A stretch of 38,840 nucleotides of DNA from Flavicella sp042091695 (GCA_042091695.1 JBELHA010000028.1:1-38840), one strand, 5' to 3'; positions 8,077 through 17,119 are shown, counted from the first letter of the stretch. The notes: generated by a model from the letters alone, not told the origin. Numbers and translations are program-made.

Positions 8077-9654
8077 ATGAAAAATCTTTACTTTGCACTT
8101 CTTTCAGGGTTTTTATTTGCTATTTCATGGCCAACCTATGGATTCCCTTTGTTTTTGTTTGTAGCTTTTGTTCCTTTGTTGTGGAATGAGTTCCAACTTA
8201 GAAATACCCACAATAGCCACTGGAAAGTTTTAGGATATTCCTATATTACTTTTTTTATTTTCAACCTCACTACAACATGGTGGTTGTTTTATGCCACACC
8301 TTTTGGAATGAGTTTTGCCGTGTTGGCCAATTCATTATTGATGTCTCTGGTCGTGCTCATCTACCATAAAATCGCTAAAAAAATAGACCAAAAGTCTAGT
8401 TGGATTGTATTGGTCTGTTTGTGGTTAGGTTTTGAAAAATTTCATCTTCATTGGGAACTTTCATGGCCTTGGTTAAATCTAGGAAACGGCTTTGCTTCCT
8501 ACTATAAATGGGTTCAGTGGTACGAATATACAGGTACCTTTGGAGGAACACTTTGGATTTGGATTGTCAATATCATTGTGGTAAAAGCAATTATAAACTA
8601 TCAAATAGGTAAAGACATCAAAGTCTTGACATCTAAAATAATCGGTGCAGCTAGTATCATTTGTGTTGGGATTTTTAGTTCTTTATACATGTACTACTCG
8701 ATTCCTGCATTAGAGGCTAATTTAGATGTTGCAGTGCTACAACCCAATGTAGACCCTTACACGGAAAAATATCAAACAGCCAATCTTAAGATGGCAGAGG
8801 ACTTGATTGCATTGACGGCGACTGAAATTGACAGTACATTATCAATCGTTATTGCACCTGAGACTACACTGCCACAAGCACGTTATATAAATAACTTCAA
8901 AAGTACGCCAGAGTTTGGATTGTTGAAAGACTATTTTGACCAGTACCCATCGACTTCATTTTTATCTGGAATTACCTTTATCAAGGCATTTCCTGAAAAT
9001 CAAACTCCCAATGCTACGGCCAACTATTTTAGGAATAGTAATAGGTGGTACAACAGCTATAACTCATCTTTTTTTATAAACAAAGAGGAAAATTTCAGAT
9101 ACTATCACAAATCAAAACTCGTTGTAGGTGTTGAACACATACCTTACAGAAGTGTCTTGAATCCGTTGTTAAAAAACTCGATGATTGATTTGGGAGGATC
9201 TGTCTCAACACTTTCTACTCAAAAAGAACGCTATATCTTTCCATGCTCAAAAAACACCGTAGCACCTATTATCTGTTACGAATCCGTATATGGAGCTTAT
9301 GTCACGGAATATGTACAAAAAGGAGCGGATTTCTTGGCCATCATCACCAATGATGCCTGGTGGAATGTGAGTCAAGGACACAAACAACACTTGAGCATAG
9401 CACGATTGAGAGCTATTGAGAATAGACGTGGAATTGCGCGTTCAGCAAATACAGGAATTTCTGCTCTTATCGATGAAAAAGGAAATATTCTCAAATCAAT
9501 TCCCTACGGAGAAAAAGGAATATTAAGAGGTAAAATTCCCCAAAATACTGCGCAAACATATTACACAACCAATGGAGACTATATCTTTAGAGTAGCCATG
9601 TTCACATTGATTTTGATACTTTTTACATCATTTACGAGGAGAAAACAAAGCTAA
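8077..9654 (+). CDS. lnt: Apolipoprotein N-acyltransferase
   Basis: Inner-membrane enzyme of 525 residues that adds the third acyl chain to the N-terminal cysteine of lipoproteins, the last step of lipoprotein maturation. Residues 1-210 hold about six to seven membrane segments (for example 4-19, 24-35, 55-72, 79-96, 108-120, 155-172, 188-206). The C-terminal half is a periplasmic nitrilase-like domain with the catalytic triad E262 (APETTLP), K345 (YYHKSKLV) and C400 (PIICYESVYG). A final hydrophobic segment precedes TSFTRRKQS. The motif ITNDAWW is also typical of Lnt. It ends at a strong terminator shared with the his operon. Confidence 0.93.
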   Translation: MKNLYFALLSGFLFAISWPTYGFPLFLFVAFVPLLWNEFQLRNTHNSHWKVLGYSYITFFIFNLTTTWWLFYATPFGMSFAVLANSLLMSLVVLIYHKIAKKIDQKSSWIVLVCLWLGFEKFHLHWELSWPWLNLGNGFASYYKWVQWYEYTGTFGGTLWIWIVNIIVVKAIINYQIGKDIKVLTSKIIGAASIICVGIFSSLYMYYSIPALEANLDVAVLQPNVDPYTEKYQTANLKMAEDLIALTATEIDSTLSIVIAPETTLPQARYINNFKSTPEFGLLKDYFDQYPSTSFLSGITFIKAFPENQTPNATANYFRNSNRWYNSYNSSFFINKEENFRYYHKSKLVVGVEHIPYRSVLNPLLKNSMIDLGGSVSTLSTQKERYIFPCSKNTVAPIICYESVYGAYVTEYVQKGADFLAIITNDAWWNVSQGHKQHLSIARLRAIENRRGIARSANTGISALIDEKGNILKSIPYGEKGILRGKIPQNTAQTYYTTNGDYIFRVAMFTLILILFTSFTRRKQS

Positions 9655-9690
9655 AAAAAAGGCACTATTTTAAAAATAGTGCCTTTTTTT
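9654..9690. terminator. Bidirectional terminator between lnt and the his operon
   Basis: Stem GGCACTATT/AATAGTGCC with a 5-nt loop, extended on both sides by seven A and seven T. It lies between two convergent transcription units and starts within the lnt stop codon. Confidence 0.92.
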
Positions 9691-9699
9691 AGATCTATA

Positions 9700-10296
9700 T
9701 TATTTATGTCTTGCTTTGAGCTCTTTCTCAATATCCTTGAGTGTAAAACCTTTGGCTTGTAACAACATCAAGTAGTGAAATAGAAGATCTGCTGATTCGT
9801 ATAGAAACAGCTCGTCATTATTGTCCATTGCCTCGATAACCGTTTCAACAGCCTCCTCACCTACTTTTTGTGCTACTTTATTGATCCCTTTGGCGAATAA
9901 ACTTGCAACATAGGATTTTTTGGTATCCTTATTTGCTACACGTTCCGTAATGACATTTTCTAAATGTGAAAAGAAACCATATTCTTGCGTATTTTCTCCA
10001 TTCCAGCAAGTATCTGTACCCGTATGACAGGTAGGACCAACAGGATTGACCTTGACGAGTAAGGTATCCTTATCACAATCATTATCAATACTAACTAATT
10101 GTAAAAAATTACCACTTTCCTCTCCTTTTGTCCACAAACGATTTTTGGAACGACTAAAGAAAGTAACCTTTTGTGTTTCCATGGTTTTGTCAAAGGCCTC
10201 TTGGTTCATATAGCCCAACATCAATACATTTTTAGTAGTTGCATCTTGAATGATTGCCGGTACCAATCCATTGTCTTTTGAGAAATCTATTTTCAT
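9700..10296 (-). CDS. hisIE: Bifunctional phosphoribosyl-AMP cyclohydrolase / phosphoribosyl-ATP pyrophosphatase
   Basis: Fused enzyme of 198 residues catalysing steps 2 and 3 of histidine synthesis. The N-terminal HisI domain (about 1-110) shows MLGYMNQEAF, FFSRSKNRLWTKGEESGN and the metal site DNDCDKD/GPTCHTG. The C-terminal HisE domain (about 115-198) is an all-alpha pyrophosphohydrolase with KVGEEAVETVIEA and YESADLLFHYL, whose acidic residues bind metal. The fusion is common in Bacteroidota and enterobacteria. It is the last gene of the operon and ends at the shared terminator. Confidence 0.96.
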   Translation of the reverse strand: MKIDFSKDNGLVPAIIQDATTKNVLMLGYMNQEAFDKTMETQKVTFFSRSKNRLWTKGEESGNFLQLVSIDNDCDKDTLLVKVNPVGPTCHTGTDTCWNGENTQEYGFFSHLENVITERVANKDTKKSYVASLFAKGINKVAQKVGEEAVETVIEAMDNNDELFLYESADLLFHYLMLLQAKGFTLKDIEKELKARHK

Positions 10297-10349
10297 TTTT
10301 TTTCTGTTTTAAAAGGAAATGAGCCCTAGCCCATCCACATCCTACTATT

Positions 10350-11105
10350 TTATATTCTGACAGGAATGCCCTGTGCTTGTAATTCTTTCTTTAAACTCGG
10401 AATGTCAATCTCCTTAAAATGGAAAACACTTGCTGCCAAAGCAGCATCTGCCTGCCCTTTGGTAAAGGTATCGGCAAAGTGTTGCATGTTTCCAGCACCC
10501 CCCGAGGCAATGATCGGAATGGTCAACATTTCCGACAAAATCTGTAGCGCTTCATTGGCAAAGCCGTCTTTGGTTCCGTCGTGATCCATGGAGGTAAATA
10601 AGATTTCTCCCGCACCACGTTCTTCCACCTCTTGTGCCCACTCAAACAAATTGAGTTCTGTCGGCACCTTTCCTCCAACCAAATGTACAATCCAATCTTC
10701 GTCAATTTGCTTTGCATCTATAGCCACAGTGATACACTGAGAACCAAATTTAGCTGCAGCATCATTGATTAATTGTGGATTTTTAACGGCAGATGAATTT
10801 ATAGAAACCTTGTCAGCTCCTGCGTGCAATAAATTATCAATATCTTCAACTGAAGAAATTCCACCACCCACTGTGAAGGGAATATCTATTGTCGCAGCAA
10901 CACGCAATACTAAGTCCAAAAGAGTTCTACGTTTTTCTTCCGTAGCTGATATGTCTAAAAACACCAATTCATCAGCCCCTGTATCGGCATATATTTTTGC
11001 CAATTCAACAGGATCACCTGCATCACGAAGGTCCACAAAATTGACTCCTTTTACAGTTCTTCCATTTTTGATATCGAGACATGGAACAATTCTTTTTGTC
11101 AACAT
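10350..11105 (-). CDS. hisF: Imidazole glycerol phosphate synthase, cyclase subunit HisF
   Basis: Cyclase of 251 residues with a (beta-alpha)8 barrel. It uses ammonia delivered by HisH to convert PRFAR to imidazole glycerol phosphate and AICAR. The N-terminus LTKRIVPCLDIKNGRTVKG contains the catalytic Asp11 (CLD). The second catalytic Asp lies in TVAIDAKQ. Phosphate-binding motifs FTVGGGI and ASGGAGN are present. Its partner hisH is two genes upstream, with hisA between them, the usual Bacteroidota order. The gap to hisIE is 53 nt and to hisA 59 nt. Confidence 0.96.
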   Translation of the reverse strand: MLTKRIVPCLDIKNGRTVKGVNFVDLRDAGDPVELAKIYADTGADELVFLDISATEEKRRTLLDLVLRVAATIDIPFTVGGGISSVEDIDNLLHAGADKVSINSSAVKNPQLINDAAAKFGSQCITVAIDAKQIDEDWIVHLVGGKVPTELNLFEWAQEVEERGAGEILFTSMDHDGTKDGFANEALQILSEMLTIPIIASGGAGNMQHFADTFTKGQADAALAASVFHFKEIDIPSLKKELQAQGIPVRI

Positions 11106-11164
11106 ATATATATACTATTTAAATACCCCTAAGGTGTAATGTCTGTTTGTAAATCCTTAAATTA

Positions 11165-11890
11165 CTATTGAGAAATGATATAGTTCTCTAATTGTTTTAA
11201 GCTTATTTTATGTTCGTAAATGGCTTTTCCAATGATGGTTCCTTCGCAACCTAAATCTGCCAATTTTGGCAATTCTTCAAAGGTAGAAATTCCACCACTA
11301 GCAATTAATTTGACGTTTGGTAATGCAGCAAGCATTTTTTTGTACAAGTCAAAAGAAGGACCTTCTAGCATGCCATCCTTTGCTATATCAGTACAAATTA
11401 CATAAGAAACACCAGATTTCATATATTCTTTTACAAAAGGAATCAACTCTTTATCTGACTCTTCTAACCAACCACTGATAGCAATTTTTTCATCTTTAGC
11501 ATCTGCACCTAAAATAATTTTATCTCCTCCAAATTGTTGCAACCAATTTTCAAAAACATTTGGGTTTTTGACAGCTATAGACCCACCTGTAATTTGACGA
11601 GCTCCAGATTCAAAAGCAATTTTCAAATCTTCATCCGTTTTCAATCCTCCTCCAAAATCAATTTTCAAAGATGTTTTACTAGCGATTTCTTCCAAAACCT
11701 TGTGGTTTACAATATGACTAGCCTTGGCACCGTCTAAGTCAACCAAATGCAAATACTCAATCCCATGTGCCTCAAATTCTTTGGCCATTTCTAAGGGATT
11801 TTCGTTGTATATTTTTTTTGTGCTGTAATCTCCTTTAGAAAGACGTACACATTTTCCTTCAATAATATCAATTGCTGGGATAATTCTCAT
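11165..11890 (-). CDS. hisA: Phosphoribosylformimino-AICAR-P isomerase HisA
   Basis: ProFAR isomerase, a (beta-alpha)8 barrel paralogous to HisF. I place the start at the ATG giving MRIIPAIDIIEGKCVRL, which is where family members begin. An upstream in-frame ATG at 11911 would add seven residues (MYTIPIV) that have no family equivalent, so the 241-residue form is preferred. The catalytic aspartates lie in AIDI near the N-terminus and in ICTDIAKDG near residue 130. Phosphate-binding loops DFGGGLK and ASGGIST are seen. Confidence 0.94.
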   Translation of the reverse strand: MRIIPAIDIIEGKCVRLSKGDYSTKKIYNENPLEMAKEFEAHGIEYLHLVDLDGAKASHIVNHKVLEEIASKTSLKIDFGGGLKTDEDLKIAFESGARQITGGSIAVKNPNVFENWLQQFGGDKIILGADAKDEKIAISGWLEESDKELIPFVKEYMKSGVSYVICTDIAKDGMLEGPSFDLYKKMLAALPNVKLIASGGISTFEELPKLADLGCEGTIIGKAIYEHKISLKQLENYIISQ

Positions 11891-11925
11891 AACTATCGGT
11901 ATTGTATACATAGCTTTTCAAAAAG

Positions 11926-12513
11926 CTATATGTATAGATTTAAAAAATTTTCGAGGATCTTCCCTCCTACTTTGCTGCTTTTTTCGGGATGAAATTGGGT
12001 CCCATAAAAATTGTCCTTCTGCAGAGCGGTTGCATATTCAATTCCGTAATTTGTCGTTGCTATAGCTTCATTACAAAGAGGAACATAATAGCTGTGTACC
12101 AAATAGACATATTCATTTTCGGCAATTCCCTTGAATAAATCCGATTGGAGTTTTGCGATATGATTCCAACCAATTTGTGGTACTTTTTGACCCGTATCAA
12201 AACGAATGACAGGTACCTCAAATATACCCAATCCGTTTGTAGTCCCTTCTTCACTTGAGGTACACATCAATTGCATGCCTAAACAAATACCTAAAACAGG
12301 TTGTTTTAGTGTAGGAATCAAAGTATCCAAACCTGAAGCACGCAGCATTTTCATCGCACTACTAGCCTCTCCAACTCCTGGGAATATAACCTTATCTGCA
12401 GCAATAATTTCAGCAGGATTGTCCGTTAATACGGCTTCATACCCCAGACGTTTGATGGCAAATTTTAACGACTGAATATTACCAGCTCCGTAATTTATGA
12501 TTGCTATTTTCAT
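11926..12513 (-). CDS. hisH: Imidazole glycerol phosphate synthase, glutamine amidotransferase subunit HisH
   Basis: Class I glutamine amidotransferase of 195 residues that supplies ammonia to HisF. The catalytic triad is complete: C77 in GICLGMQLM, with His and Glu in GTQFHPEKSS near the C-terminus. The N-terminal IAIINYGAGNIQSLKFA and FPGVGEASSAM are HisH signatures. The hisB stop lies 17 nt upstream of its start. Confidence 0.96.
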   Translation of the reverse strand: MKIAIINYGAGNIQSLKFAIKRLGYEAVLTDNPAEIIAADKVIFPGVGEASSAMKMLRASGLDTLIPTLKQPVLGICLGMQLMCTSSEEGTTNGLGIFEVPVIRFDTGQKVPQIGWNHIAKLQSDLFKGIAENEYVYLVHSYYVPLCNEAIATTNYGIEYATALQKDNFYGTQFHPEKSSKVGGKILENFLNLYI

Positions 12514-12530
12514 TGTAATTGTATCCTATT

Positions 12531-13670
12531 TTATAACATTCCCTTTGTAGAAGGCAAAATCATTTTTTCTGCATCTCTTTTTACTGCCATTTTTATAGCT
12601 TTAGCAAAAGCCTTGAAGATTCCTTCAATTTTATGATGTTCATTGTCTCCTTCCGCTTTGATGTTTAGATTACAACGTGCACCATCTGTAAAAGATTTGA
12701 AAAGGTGATAAAACATTTCAGTCGGCATTTTACCAATCATTTCTCTGTTGAATTCAGCATCCCATACCAGCCAGTTTCTTCCTCCAAAGTCGATAGAAGC
12801 TTGCGCCAAACAATCGTCCATTGGCAAACAGAAACCATATCGTTCTATCCCTAATTTAGATCCTAGAGCAGTTGCAAAAACCTCCCCTAAAGCAATCATT
12901 GTATCTTCAATTGTATGGTGTTCGTCTACTTCCAAATCACCTTGTACCTGAATGGTCAAATCCATATTTCCATGACGAGAAATCTGATCCAACATATGAT
13001 CAAAAAAGGCAATTCCTGTAGCGATATCACTTTTCCCAGTACCGTCTAAATTGACACGGATAAAGATTTTAGTTTCATTGGTATTTCTCGTGATTTCAGC
13101 TGTACGGTCACTCAATTTCAAAAACTCATAAATAGTTTTCCAATCTTTAGTTTCCAATGCGATTACAGTATCCAATTCAGTTCGCTTTACTGTCAACTCA
13201 TCAGTAGCTAAATCAGCTACATTATTGATGTAAATTCCTTTGGCACCCAAATTTTTAGCCAATTCGATATCCGTCAAACGATCTCCTATAACAAAAGAAT
13301 TTTCTAAGTCATAAGTCTCTTTATCAAGGTATTTTCCTAAAAGTCCGATTCCTGGTTTGCGAGTAGGTGCATTTTCATGAGGAAATGTTCTGTCGATTAA
13401 AACATCAGAAAAAACAACCCCTTCATTCTCGAAAGCTTGAATGACCTTGTTTTGAGCAGGCCAAAAGGTATCTTCAGGAAATGAATCCGTTCCCAAACCA
13501 TCTTGATTGGTTACCATGACCAATTCATAGTCCAATTCAGCGGCTATTTTGGCCATATATTGAAATGCTTTTGGGTAAAACTCTAATTTTTCCAAGCTAT
13601 CTAACTGGTAATCTACAGGCGGCTCAATAGCCAAGGTTCCATCTCTGTCTATAAAAAGTACTTTCTTCAT
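12531..13670 (-). CDS. hisB: Bifunctional histidinol-phosphatase / imidazoleglycerol-phosphate dehydratase
   Basis: Fused enzyme. The N-terminal HAD-type phosphatase (about 1-165) has the nucleophile motif FIDRDGTLA, the threonine of VMVTNQDGLG and the metal loop SFVIGDRLTDIELA. The C-terminal dehydratase (about 185-379) has the manganese-binding motifs FFDHMLDQISRHG, VDEHHTIEDT and EHHKIEGIFKA. I chose the ATG at 13670 (MKKVLFIDRDGT, 379 residues) because HisB proteins begin there. An in-frame ATG at 13694 would add eight residues without family support. The same fusion occurs in enterobacteria and most Bacteroidota. Confidence 0.95.
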   Translation of the reverse strand: MKKVLFIDRDGTLAIEPPVDYQLDSLEKLEFYPKAFQYMAKIAAELDYELVMVTNQDGLGTDSFPEDTFWPAQNKVIQAFENEGVVFSDVLIDRTFPHENAPTRKPGIGLLGKYLDKETYDLENSFVIGDRLTDIELAKNLGAKGIYINNVADLATDELTVKRTELDTVIALETKDWKTIYEFLKLSDRTAEITRNTNETKIFIRVNLDGTGKSDIATGIAFFDHMLDQISRHGNMDLTIQVQGDLEVDEHHTIEDTMIALGEVFATALGSKLGIERYGFCLPMDDCLAQASIDFGGRNWLVWDAEFNREMIGKMPTEMFYHLFKSFTDGARCNLNIKAEGDNEHHKIEGIFKAFAKAIKMAVKRDAEKMILPSTKGML

Positions 13671-13713
13671 TGTTTCTTTATTTAGATATATCAAATGATT
13701 GACACTCTTTTTT

Positions 13714-14763
13714 TTAACTATTTTCTATACTTTTCAGTGCTTGTAAAAGACACTGATTTTCTTCTTTACTACCGACAGTCAAGCGCAATGTATTCTCACA
13801 AAGTGGCTGAGTCGTTCGGTTTCTAATAACGATTCCTCTGTCAATAAGCTCCTGATAACGCTTGGAAGCATTGTCTACTTTTACCAAAATAAAATTGGCA
13901 TCTGTAGGGTAAATTTCTTTAACAAATACAATATTTTCCAATGCATTCAACAAAACATCTCTTTCCGCTAATACCAAAGCTATTTCTTTTTGCACTTTAG
14001 GAATATCCGACAAACGTTCAATAGCTCTTTGCTGGGTCAGTTCATTGACATTGTATGGGGGTTTAATTCTGTTCAATACTTCAATAATTTCTGTAGAAGC
14101 ATAACATACCCCCAAACGAATTCCTGCCATTCCATAGGCCTTAGATAGGGTTTGCGTAATAATAAGGTTAGGATATTGATGAAGTTTCTCAATCCAACTC
14201 GCTTGGTTCGAAAAATCAATATAGGCCTCATCTACCACGACAATACCCTCAAAAGAGGCAATCAAAAGTTCCATCTTTTCTGAAGACAACACATTTCCTG
14301 AAGGATTGTTGGGCGAGCACAAAAATAAAATTTTAGTGTATTGATCTATTGCTTCCAAAGTCTCCTCTAAACGAATATCAAAGGTATCTGAAAGCAATAC
14401 TTCTTTGATTGCTACATTATTTAGGTTTGCCAATACCCCATACATACCATAAGTCGGAGGAAGCAAAAGGACATTGTCTTCTTTGGGCTCACAAAAAGCT
14501 CTAAAAATTAAATCTAAAACTTCATCACTTCCATTACCCAATAAAATTTGATTTGTTGGAATGTTTTTTAGTGAAGACAACAGTTTTTTGACATTTTGCT
14601 GTTGCGGATCTGGATAGCGGTTTACACCATTTGAAAAAGGGTTTTCATTGGCGTCTAAAAATACCATGTCAGAAGTAGCTTCTTCAAATTCGTCTCTAGC
14701 AGAAGAATAGGCTTTGAGCTTGGCGATATTTTCTCGGATTGTATTTTTTAATTCAAAGCCCAT
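13714..14763 (-). CDS. hisC: Histidinol-phosphate aminotransferase
   Basis: Fold-type I PLP enzyme of 349 residues. It has the N-terminal substrate-region motif DANENPF, cofactor motifs GNGSDEVLDL and SPNNPSGN, the PLP-ring aspartate in VVDEAYIDF, and the Schiff-base lysine K208 in TLSKAYGMAGIRLG. The start codon lies 1 nt from the hisD stop, so translation of the two is probably coupled. Confidence 0.95.
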   Translation of the reverse strand: MGFELKNTIRENIAKLKAYSSARDEFEEATSDMVFLDANENPFSNGVNRYPDPQQQNVKKLLSSLKNIPTNQILLGNGSDEVLDLIFRAFCEPKEDNVLLLPPTYGMYGVLANLNNVAIKEVLLSDTFDIRLEETLEAIDQYTKILFLCSPNNPSGNVLSSEKMELLIASFEGIVVVDEAYIDFSNQASWIEKLHQYPNLIITQTLSKAYGMAGIRLGVCYASTEIIEVLNRIKPPYNVNELTQQRAIERLSDIPKVQKEIALVLAERDVLLNALENIVFVKEIYPTDANFILVKVDNASKRYQELIDRGIVIRNRTTQPLCENTLRLTVGSKEENQCLLQALKSIENS

Positions 14764-14764
14764 A

Positions 14765-16048
14765 TTAACTGAGTTCTTTTAAACGGAGCGTGACCGCATT
14801 TTTGTGTGCTTGCAACCCTTCCGCTTCCGCCATAAGCTCTATTGCTTTTCCAATGTTCTGGATTCCTGTTTTGGTAATCTTTTGAAAGGTGATTTTTTTT
14901 GTAAAAGCATCCATATTCACACCTGAATACATACGTGCATACGCATTTGTCGGTAAAGTATGGTTGGTTCCTGAGGCATAGTCTCCAGCACTTTCAGGTG
15001 TATAAGGCCCTATAAAAACAGATCCCGAATTCACAATTTTATCTAGGAATAAGGCTTCGTTTTTAACATTTAAGATCAAATGTTCTGGTGCATAGCTGTT
15101 GATAAAATCAATCTGGTCTTGTACTGCATTTAAAACAATAAACTGCGAATTATCAATCGCACTTTGCGCCATGTCCTTTCGGGGCAGTACATCGAGTTGT
15201 GCCTGCACTTCTTTTTGTATTTCTTTGAGATCTGCAACTGTTTCAGCCACGCAAATCACTTGGCTATCGTGACCGTGTTCTGCTTGAGAAAGTAAATCAG
15301 AAGCAACAAAAGCGGGATTTGCATTCCTATCAGCCACGACCATCAATTCAGAAGGACCAGCAGGCATATCGATAGCAACTCCTTGCGTCAATGCGTATTG
15401 TTTGGCTGCTGTCACAAACTGATTGCCAGGCCCAAATATTTTATACACCTTTGGAACAGATGCTGTACCGTAGGTCATCGCAGCAACCGCCTGTACACCC
15501 CCTAATTTATAAATAGTAGTAACACCTACTAACTGGGCTGTATATAAGATGGCTGGATGTATGTTTCCTTTGGCGTCTGGAGGAGAACAGAGTACTATCT
15601 CACTACTCCCTGCCAATTTAGCGGGGATTCCCAACATTAAAATGGTAGAAAATAAGGGAGCCGTTCCTCCTGGGATATACAAACCTACTTTTTCAATAGG
15701 GCGCATTTCTTGCCAGCAAGCAACACCTTCTGTTGTGGTTACCACTTGCTTTTCGGTTTTTTGAGAAGCATGAAATAGTTCAACATTTGATTTTGCGAGT
15801 TGTATCGCTTCTTTCAAATCTGATGCTACTAGTTTAGATGCAGCATCTATTTCTGCTTGGCTGACTTTAAAATCACTTAAAGAAACCTTATCGAAAGTAA
15901 GCGTATATGCTTGTAAAGCTTTGTCTCCCTCCGTTTTGACCTTGTCAAAAACTTCAGCTACGAGTTTACCTAAATCAGAAGCTTTTTTAAGAGGTCTTTC
16001 TGTCAAAGTATTCCAAATTGCTCTTTCAGGGTTGTTTGTAATCTGCAT
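14765..16048 (-). CDS. hisD: Histidinol dehydrogenase
   Basis: Zinc-dependent enzyme of 427 residues that catalyses the last two oxidations, from histidinol to histidine. Family motifs seen are VGLYIPGGTAPLFSTILM, KIFGPGNQFVTAAK, DMPAGPSELMVVAD, LLSQAEHGHDSQV (zinc and substrate region) and the catalytic YAPEHL. The length is normal. hisC follows after 1 nt. Confidence 0.96.
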   Translation of the reverse strand: MQITNNPERAIWNTLTERPLKKASDLGKLVAEVFDKVKTEGDKALQAYTLTFDKVSLSDFKVSQAEIDAASKLVASDLKEAIQLAKSNVELFHASQKTEKQVVTTTEGVACWQEMRPIEKVGLYIPGGTAPLFSTILMLGIPAKLAGSSEIVLCSPPDAKGNIHPAILYTAQLVGVTTIYKLGGVQAVAAMTYGTASVPKVYKIFGPGNQFVTAAKQYALTQGVAIDMPAGPSELMVVADRNANPAFVASDLLSQAEHGHDSQVICVAETVADLKEIQKEVQAQLDVLPRKDMAQSAIDNSQFIVLNAVQDQIDFINSYAPEHLILNVKNEALFLDKIVNSGSVFIGPYTPESAGDYASGTNHTLPTNAYARMYSGVNMDAFTKKITFQKITKTGIQNIGKAIELMAEAEGLQAHKNAVTLRLKELS

Positions 16049-16076
16049 ATTTTTCTAATTGCTATTGAACTGTAAT

Positions 16077-16937
16077 TTACAAAACCATTTTTTCGATAGG
16101 CACAACAAGTATACCTTCTGCACCACGTTTTTTCAAATCGTCTATCATGTCCCAAAACTTTCCTTTCCCAAAAACAACAGCGTGTATTGAACTCCATCCC
16201 TCTTTGGCAAGTGGTAAAACGGTAGGACTTCTCATACCCGATAAAATTTGTGAAATTTCAGCTACTTTTTCGTTGGGAGCATTCAATAATATATACTTAG
16301 AATTTTGTCCTCTCAAAACCGCTTGAATTCGGAACTGTATGGTGTCTAAAATTTCTTGTTTTTCTTTCGACAAGGTTGGTGCTGCTGTTAAAACAGCTTC
16401 ACTTGTAGTCATTTTCACAACCTCTTTAAGTCCATTTTTAAACAAGGTACTTCCGCTGGATACGATGTCACAAACAGCATCTGCCAAACCAATATTAGGA
16501 GCAATCTCAACAGAACCATTGATAATGTGGATGTCAGCATTGATTCCATTTTCACCTAGAAATTTATTGACTGTATTTGGATAAGAAGTAGCAATTCGCT
16601 TTCCTTCAAAATCACCTATACCTTGGAAATCAACCTCTTTAGGAACCGCAAGGGAAACACGGCATTTTGAAAAACCTAAACGTTCAATGATTTCTAGATC
16701 TTGTCCTTTTTCTACCAACGTATTTTCACCTAATATGGCAACGTCTACAACTCCGTCTCTCAAATACTGAGGGATGTCTCCATTTCTCAAATACAATACT
16801 TCCACAGGAAAATTTCGCGCAGAAGCTTTCAGTTGGTCTTTTCCATTATCAATGGAAATACCACAATCTTTTAATAAGGCTAGCGAATCTTTGTTGAGCC
16901 TTCCAGATTTTTGAATGGCAATTTTTAATTTAGTCAT
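16077..16937 (-). CDS. hisG: ATP phosphoribosyltransferase, long form
   Basis: First, committed enzyme of the pathway, 286 residues. It is the long HisG type with a C-terminal ACT-like regulatory domain (about 215-286, including LSGMRSPTVLPLAKEGW and AEGILVVPIEKMV). It is therefore expected to be feedback-inhibited by histidine and not to need HisZ. The PRPP-binding loop is DIVSSGSTLFKNGLKEV. The N-terminal KIAIQKSGRLNKDSLALLKDCGI is standard. It is the first structural gene of the operon, 45 nt downstream of the attenuator terminator hairpin. Confidence 0.95.
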   Translation of the reverse strand: MTKLKIAIQKSGRLNKDSLALLKDCGISIDNGKDQLKASARNFPVEVLYLRNGDIPQYLRDGVVDVAILGENTLVEKGQDLEIIERLGFSKCRVSLAVPKEVDFQGIGDFEGKRIATSYPNTVNKFLGENGINADIHIINGSVEIAPNIGLADAVCDIVSSGSTLFKNGLKEVVKMTTSEAVLTAAPTLSKEKQEILDTIQFRIQAVLRGQNSKYILLNAPNEKVAEISQILSGMRSPTVLPLAKEGWSSIHAVVFGKGKFWDMIDDLKKRGAEGILVVPIEKMVL

Positions 16938-16982
16938 TTTTTTAAAATTGTGTTTGATTCATAAAGCAGCATAAAAATAAAA

Positions 16983-17009
16983 AACCCGCTTGAATGAATC
17001 AAACGGGTT
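16983..17009 (-). terminator. his attenuator terminator hairpin
   Basis: On the minus strand AACCCGTTTGA pairs with TCAAGCGGGTT (11 bp with one G-U) around a 5-nt loop. It is followed by a T-rich tract (TTTTTTATTTTTA) before hisG. It sits between the leader peptide and hisG, so it can stop transcription before the structural genes. Its 5' arm also takes part in the competing antiterminator helix. Confidence 0.88.
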
Positions 17010-17060
17010 CTTGAAATATGTTCAGTTACAGCACAACATATCTAGCTCGTTTGATAACAA
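16998..17060 (-). promoter_or_regulatory. his antiterminator and pause helices
   Basis: The RNA segment ATCAAACG (17055-17048), within the last codons of the leader peptide, is perfectly complementary to CGTTTGAT (17005-16998), the 5' arm of the terminator. Forming this 8-bp helix would block the terminator. A small hairpin ATATGTT/AACATAT (17041-17035 with 17022-17016) lies inside the enclosed loop. A third alternative pairs TTGTTAT (17060-17054) with ATAACAA just before the leader start codon (17105-17099), or imperfectly with TGATTACAA at the start codon. This gives the classical 1:2, 2:3, 3:4 set of exclusive helices. Confidence 0.78.
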
Positions 17061-17098
17061 GGTAAGAAATGGCGATGATGTAAAATAGTTGTAATCAT
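17042..17098 (-). CDS. hisL: his operon leader peptide
   Basis: An 18-codon frame with ATG at 17098 and TAG at 17042, encoding MITTILHHRHFLPCYQTS. Three histidine codons within four (CAT CAT CGC CAT, residues 7, 8 and 10) sit just upstream of the antiterminator segment. Ribosome stalling for lack of charged tRNA-His would leave that segment free to pair with the terminator arm. The start is about 15 nt from the predicted transcription start. I named it hisL by analogy of position, content and structure. No protein function is expected beyond control. Confidence 0.85.
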   Translation of the reverse strand: MITTILHHRHFLPCYQTS

Positions 17099-17119
17099 TT
17101 GTTATTAAAATTAACGTTG

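Noticed and set aside
10366..11139. Open frames on the plus strand opposite hisF and other his genes
   Set aside because: They are antisense shadows of well-conserved enzymes and lack any start or family signal.
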